Assembly (NCBI GenBank): GCA_002270565.1
Contig: NQMI01000043.1
Coordinates: forward strand, 214,783-278,782
Direction of reading: 5' to 3'
DNA length: 64,000 nt
Origin: Stenocarpella maydis
Lineage: Eukaryota; Ascomycota; Sordariomycetes; Diaporthales; Diaporthaceae
A model generated the notes under the pieces. The model was not told where the DNA came from. It saw nothing but the letters and a program-made list of their open reading frames with translations, and searched no databases. Below, in pieces: positions 59,478 to 64,000 of this stretch (position 1 is the stretch's first letter; every line of letters begins with the position of its first letter). Both the position numbers and the translations under genes were made by a program.

Positions 59478-62298
59478 ATGTCAGGAAGCAGCCGTCATCG
59501 CAACCCCTCAACATGGGACCAGTATGAACGGGGAGGCTCGCCCGGCCGAGGCAGCATCTCCTCCAACGGCGGGAGAAGCGTTGCCTTCGACGATGACTAC
59601 CTAGACAATAGTTCCAGCACCGGCCCCGACGACCGAAACCTGTCCAATACGCGCCACCGAAGGTACGACGGGAATCTGCACCATATACGTGTTACTTGAT
59701 CACACCCGGTACTAAAAGGCATCGCCCTGCAGGTCCTCCGTCACGAACCGCCTCTCAGCCCTCGGCGATGTTGGCGGGGTAAACAGCATCCGCTCCTTTG
59801 CTCGATCCTGGCAGCGCGCCGCAGGCTTCACCGAGGTCATCCCCCAGCGGTCGACCTTCGTGCTCGCCCCCGAGCAGGATCCAATTGGCGCCCACGATGG
59901 CCTACAATACGGCAGGTCGGACGAGGAGATCGGGCGTGCTGGCTATCCCCATGGTTCTGCCCCGCGCGTGTCTCTGTTACGCCAGCACCTCGAGGCCGCC
60001 CCTGATTCAGCTGTGCGCGACGAGAGCCCGGAGCCCGGCGCCAGCGAGGCGCGCCCGCTCCTCGAGCCCGGCACACACCCCAGTACAGGGTCCTTCCGCG
60101 ACCGCGAGCGCAAGGCCCTGGACAACGACCTGCAGCGGACCTTCTCCGTCAGCAGCGACACGCCCACCTCCCACTCCATCTTCGCCGTGCCCCCGCTGCT
60201 GGCCACACCCGACATCGTGGGCAGCTACAATGATATCGTGGGGAGCTATGGGTCGCACCGCAGCTACGGCACCGTCGACAGCTTCAGCAGGGCGTCCATG
60301 GCACAGGCTGCCGAGATGTGGCGGCAGCAGCAGGCGCGCGGCAATGTCCCGGACGGAGAGACCGAGCCGATCTTGGTGAAAGAGGTCGAGGATCGTGACG
60401 GCAAGATCGTGTTGACGGTAGAGGGACAGAGCACACTCCCTCAGACCATCTTCAATTCCACAAAGTAAGAGAGCTACCCCCATCAAGGTGTCCTTTGCCT
60501 GTGCTGTTTTTACTGACTGGACCTTTCGCAGTGTTCTGATCGGAGTCGGGCTCCTGAGCTTGCCAATGGGCATCAAGTATGCTGGCTGGCTGTGTGGAAT
60601 GCTCATCTTGCTAGGAGCGGCCGCTGTAACTTCGTACACCGCCAAGCTCCTTGCGAGATGTATGGACCTCGATCCGAGTCTGATCACCTTCTCGGATCTC
60701 GCCTACATAAGCTTTGGAAGGAATGCACGGATTGCCACGAGTATACTCTTCACCCTTGAGCTCCTCGCCGCCTGCGTTGCTCTTCTGGTCTTGTTTGCCG
60801 ACTCCATGGAGCTGCTTTTCGAGGGTGCCTTGTCCAGCACAGAATGGAAGATCGTGTGCTCTCTTATTTTGATACCCCTCAATTTCCTCCCATTGCGCTT
60901 TCTCAGCTTTACCAGCATCGTCGGCATTGTGTGCTGTTTTACAAGTAAGTCGGAGCAGATCCCGCACTTGCTCCCGGGACTCTTTTGGCCAGTTTGGTAC
61001 TTACAATAGTTGCGCAGTCGTTGCCCTTGTCATAATAGATGGCCTTATCAAGCCACACGCGCCCGGCTCACTTCTTGAGCCAGCAACCACGTACCTCTTC
61101 CCAGCGAATTGGCTGACCCTGCCCCTTTCGTTTGGGCTCCTTATGTCCCCTTGGGGAGGCCACGGAGTGTTTCCCAGTATCTGTATGTTGAAGCTCTGCT
61201 GCTGTGCAGCCCAACTTGTTTAGGATCCGAGACGTACTCCATCTTCCTTTTGTTGGGGGTGTGGCGCGGGTAACCTCTGGTCGTCAGTCAGTCCCTCGAA
61301 CCAACTGCTGACAAATTTGGGCAGACCGAGACATGAGACACCCGCACAAGTATGGCCGCGCGTTGAAGATCACCTTCTCCTTCACTTATTTGCTTGATGC
61401 GACCGCCGCTGTTGTCGGCTTACTCATGTTTGGTGACGATGTTATGGATGCTAGTAAGTGGATCGGGGAAAATCTCTTCATTTACGGACTCCCCCCCCCT
61501 GGTGGCAGCATCAACATCACGATGCTCAGTCTTCAATGGTCTTTGGTCATAATCTTGGAGATTTCTGTGCCTGCAGACCAGAATACCTTGCTAACTGAAT
61601 GCCAGTCACCTCCAACATCTTGACGACATCTGGATACCCCCAGGCGATGTCATATATTATGTGCGGCGCCATTGCTATCATCCCTTTGACCAAGATCCCA
61701 CTCAACGCAAGGCCGATCGTTGCGACTCTCGAGGTGTTACTAGGTGTACACCAGCAGGCCCTTGGCGAGTCATCTACTCTAGTTGGCATGTCGAGCTATT
61801 TTCGAGGCTTAGCAAAGGTCGCTGTCCGCATCGTCACGATCCTAATATTTTTGGCCATCTCAATCGCATTCCCAGCCTTCGACAGCATCATGGCATTCAT
61901 GGGCTCCGCGCTCTGCTTCACCATCTGCGTCACGTGAGTCGAGACATCCCATCGCCCCATCCCATCCCTCCTTCACCTTATTGCCCCCCCCCCCTCTTTT
62001 CTTTCTTCCCGTTTCCGTTCCTTTTCCCAATACCCAATTCCCAAACCCCCTTTCTTGGCCCCCTTCTCTCTCAGGTCTCTTGGCGCCCCCTTAGGGGCCG
62101 CGAGACGCATCCAAACCCGTCGACTAATGAGTCTCTTGCAGCTTGCCCTTACTTTTCTACTTGAAGCTCTTCGGCAGAGGTATCTCACAGCTCGAGAGGG
62201 CTTCTGTATACGTTATGCTTGCTATATCTATTGCCCTTTCGATCATCGGCACTATCTTTTCCTTCCTCCCACGGTCTTGGTTCGAACAACGACAGTGA
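59478..62298 (+). CDS. AVT1: Vacuolar amino-acid transporter, AAAP family (AVT1 type)
   Basis: Secondary transporter that, in yeast, moves neutral amino acids into the vacuole using the proton gradient. Seven exons: 59478-59662, 59733-60464, 60532-60944, 61018-61182, 61325-61453, 61606-61933 and 62142-62298 (702 residues, all phases close). A hydrophilic N-tail of ~305 residues rich in Ser, Asp and Gly precedes the transporter domain, as in AVT1. The domain starts at STLPQTIFNSTKNVLIGVGL and continues with multiple membrane helices (GMLILLGAAAVTSYTAKLLA, ILFTLELLAACVALLVLFAD, LLMSPWGGHGVFPSIYRDMR, IALSIIGTIFSFLPRSW). Introns fall at family-conserved junctions such as FPSIYRDM and VMDAITSNIL. 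Intron 6 holds a poly(C) run at about 61984. Substrate range cannot be told from sequence. Confidence 0.9.
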
Positions 62299-62785
62299 TT
62301 GCGATGGCATGGATGGCTTGGCACTCTTGAGAGATCTGTCAGTCAGAACAGCAGTGAGGGAGGGGGGCGGGCAGGCAATTGAGATCGTGAATGCTAGAGA
62401 CTGGAATATGGGATCTGAGCACGAGAAAGCGGACATCACGAAACGGTATCTGCCAAACCGTTTCCACGATGTCGGCCACACCGCCAGCCAGCCAACGCAA
62501 CACATACCTGGGGTCACAAGGTACTTCGTCTGTACATATCTGATTCCTGGCCCCGCAGCCGCATCCTTCTACTCTTTGGTCTCGAAATTGAACTAACGCA
62601 AGCCGTAAGGCCGCCGTAACCCCCCATGCAAAGATGCTGCTTTCCCCCCATCCCCTCCATTTCGGATTCCCTAGCTTCTTCTGCTTCATTTTTTTTTAAA
62701 TCCGTATTCCCTCCACTGTATCGCCCTGCACGCAAAGATCACCAGATATTCTCACGGCTTCCTACTTGTTCTCGTAGTTTACAAA
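62299..62785. other. AVT1 3' flank
   Basis: About 490 bp with an T/C-rich tract at 62640-62720. This is also the region where the 5' end of a mobile element would lie if the next gene is a captain-type recombinase. No terminal repeat is recognisable. Confidence 0.45.
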
Positions 62786-64000
62786 ATGAATAAATTCGAC
62801 GAATTGGATCTTTCTTCTATTGATCTGGACTTCCTTGAGGAGATCCAGGACAGTAATAATAACGGAGATAAAGATACACTGCTAGCGCAGTCGACCAAGG
62901 ATTGTAGAGCGCATATGAGGAAGATATGGTACAGGTCTGTCTCTGTCTATTTTCCTACTTCATCCATGGGACCCGGTCGAGTACTCGGCATCGGGATGCA
63001 GCAAGTGCTTGCATCTCTCCTGGGCGTTCCGTCGGCCTTGCTAAAAACATGCAGCTAAACATACTTACCAACCCAGCTCCTCCACGAGACATCTGGGGTT
63101 GAAAGTCTTGTGAGTAAACGGATTTAATTGTATTATGCAGCCCGTATCTAACTAGTTCTTAACAGGTTCTGGGCGGTTACAAAGCAGGACCTGGAAGAGA
63201 TTTGGATCGGTTTGTGCCAACCAACAAAGGCTGTACATGCCGCGAAACTCTGCGAGGCCTTTCTCCATACCGAATTCGATCAGACCCTTCTTACGCGGAA
63301 GAGGCGCGAGGACCTGGACAACATAGGGAAGTGGACTTTGAAGTTCAAGGATGGGTTTCTAACAGGCAAGGACAGGCAAGGGCCAGGGGCCCGTTGCTAA
63401 AAGTTGCCAGAGTGCGTCTCCCCCTTTCATACCGAGATATACGATATATCTTATACTGGACCCTACTGATCTTGCTTCTGGCAGTGGATCGCTGCCCACG
63501 CTGATGATATGGGACTCACGCGCGAGCAGACGTTCGTTAAGAAAGAAGCTACAGCGGAAGATGTTGCCTTAGTGTGAAGAACCCTATGGACGCGCGCTGA
63601 GGAAATACCGTGCGACCCAGTCACCCGGGTGTCCTTCCACAACACCCTCCTGCTCGGCACCATCGGCGGCTTCCGCCCAGGCGTCCTCGAGAATATGAAG
63701 TACCAACAGGTCATTCTTGAAATCCTGCGGGACCCCAAAACCCAGCGGAACAGAATCGTTGCCACCTTTACCGTTCGCCTAGAAAGACTTGCGCCACTCG
63801 CTCGGCCAGCCAGCAGGAGCTGTGGCCTGGGCAAGACTTGCGGTGGTGCCAGATCGCTGGGTGCCTGTTTGGGACGGTCGCGTCCTTAAACTAGGTGAAA
63901 CCTGGTCAAGTTTCCGACATCGACATCACAGGGGGCAGAGCAAAGAGCACGGCAAACAGCCATGGGGGTTTAGCATGTGTCATTAACGTCGTGATCAACA
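62786..64000 (+). pseudogene. Broken DUF3435/FluG-domain-like (tyrosine-recombinase-related) gene, runs off right edge
   Basis: ATG 62786 opens an acidic N-terminus (NKFDELDLSSIDLDFLEEIQ), exon to 62934. After an intron (62935-63165, or two introns with a short exon at ~63077-63110) it continues FWAVTKQDLEEIWIGLC and FLHTEFDQTLLTRKRREDLD. The frame ends at a stop (63398-63400). One base over it continues PLLKVAR and, after a GTGCGT/GGCAG intron, WIAAHADDMGLTREQTF. A TGA at 63575 follows, then LLLGTIGGFRPGVLENMKYQ, like the catalytic-Arg box (GARPxxL ... LKYxD) of DUF3435 proteins. After 63760 the frame is lost. The frameshift and in-frame stop suggest a relic. The family call rests on memory of the pattern. 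Confidence 0.5.

Overview
The window is nuclear DNA of a filamentous ascomycete, most likely a sordariomycete. Genes carry short introns (mostly 50-110 nt) with GTRNGT donors, CTRAC-type branch points and YAG acceptors. Coding DNA is GC-rich. The repeats show the C-to-T / G-to-A decay expected from repeat-induced point mutation (RIP). Exon models below were built by hand from splice signals, reading-frame phase and protein family fit; all phases close.

Left arm (1-15 kb), gene-rich: a KDM5-type H3K4 demethylase cut by the window edge (minus), SLX1 (minus), a TMEM14-family membrane protein (plus), an unrecognised gene (minus), the splicing factor PRP9/SF3A3 (minus), and the DEAD-box helicase FAL1/eIF4A3 (plus), which shares a 328 bp divergent promoter with PRP9. 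A 1.6 kb AT-rich repeat remnant (15.4-17.0 kb) is followed by a copia-type LTR with a half-tRNA primer site. It ends at a single N, across which a Ser/Glu-rich gene is truncated.

Middle (18-43 kb), housekeeping block: a 6-phosphogluconate-dehydrogenase-like protein, an unrecognised possibly mitochondrial protein, valyl-tRNA synthetase, an M1 aminopeptidase, enolase, a BUB1/MAD3 checkpoint kinase with two KEN boxes, and endonuclease IV (APN1). Several long intergenic stretches hold only promoter-like or unassigned DNA.

Repeat island (43.3-58.6 kb): it starts beside a damaged tRNA-Arg(TCG) and is almost wholly RIP-degraded. I can read the RT, RNase H and integrase of a Ty3/gypsy element (minus) with a 3' LTR and an antisense ORF between integrase and LTR. 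Further right are the RNase H of an older copia element (minus) and the C-terminus of a Tc1/mariner transposase (plus). Three solo LTRs of the same family as the 17 kb copy sit inside this decayed DNA. Two have perfect 5 bp target-site duplications and one an imperfect one. They are much less mutated than their surroundings, so they arrived later. A 309-N gap is flanked by diverged ~410 bp direct repeats.

Right arm (58.6-64 kb): a vacuolar amino-acid transporter of the AVT1 type, then a broken gene running off the window that resembles the fungal DUF3435/FluG-domain tyrosine-recombinase-like family (the family of Starship captains).

Most interesting leads: a non-AUG mitochondrial presequence in front of VAS1, the antisense ORF in the gypsy element, the undivided MAD-BUB gene, the LTR family with an initiator-Met half-tRNA primer site, and the possible captain relic.
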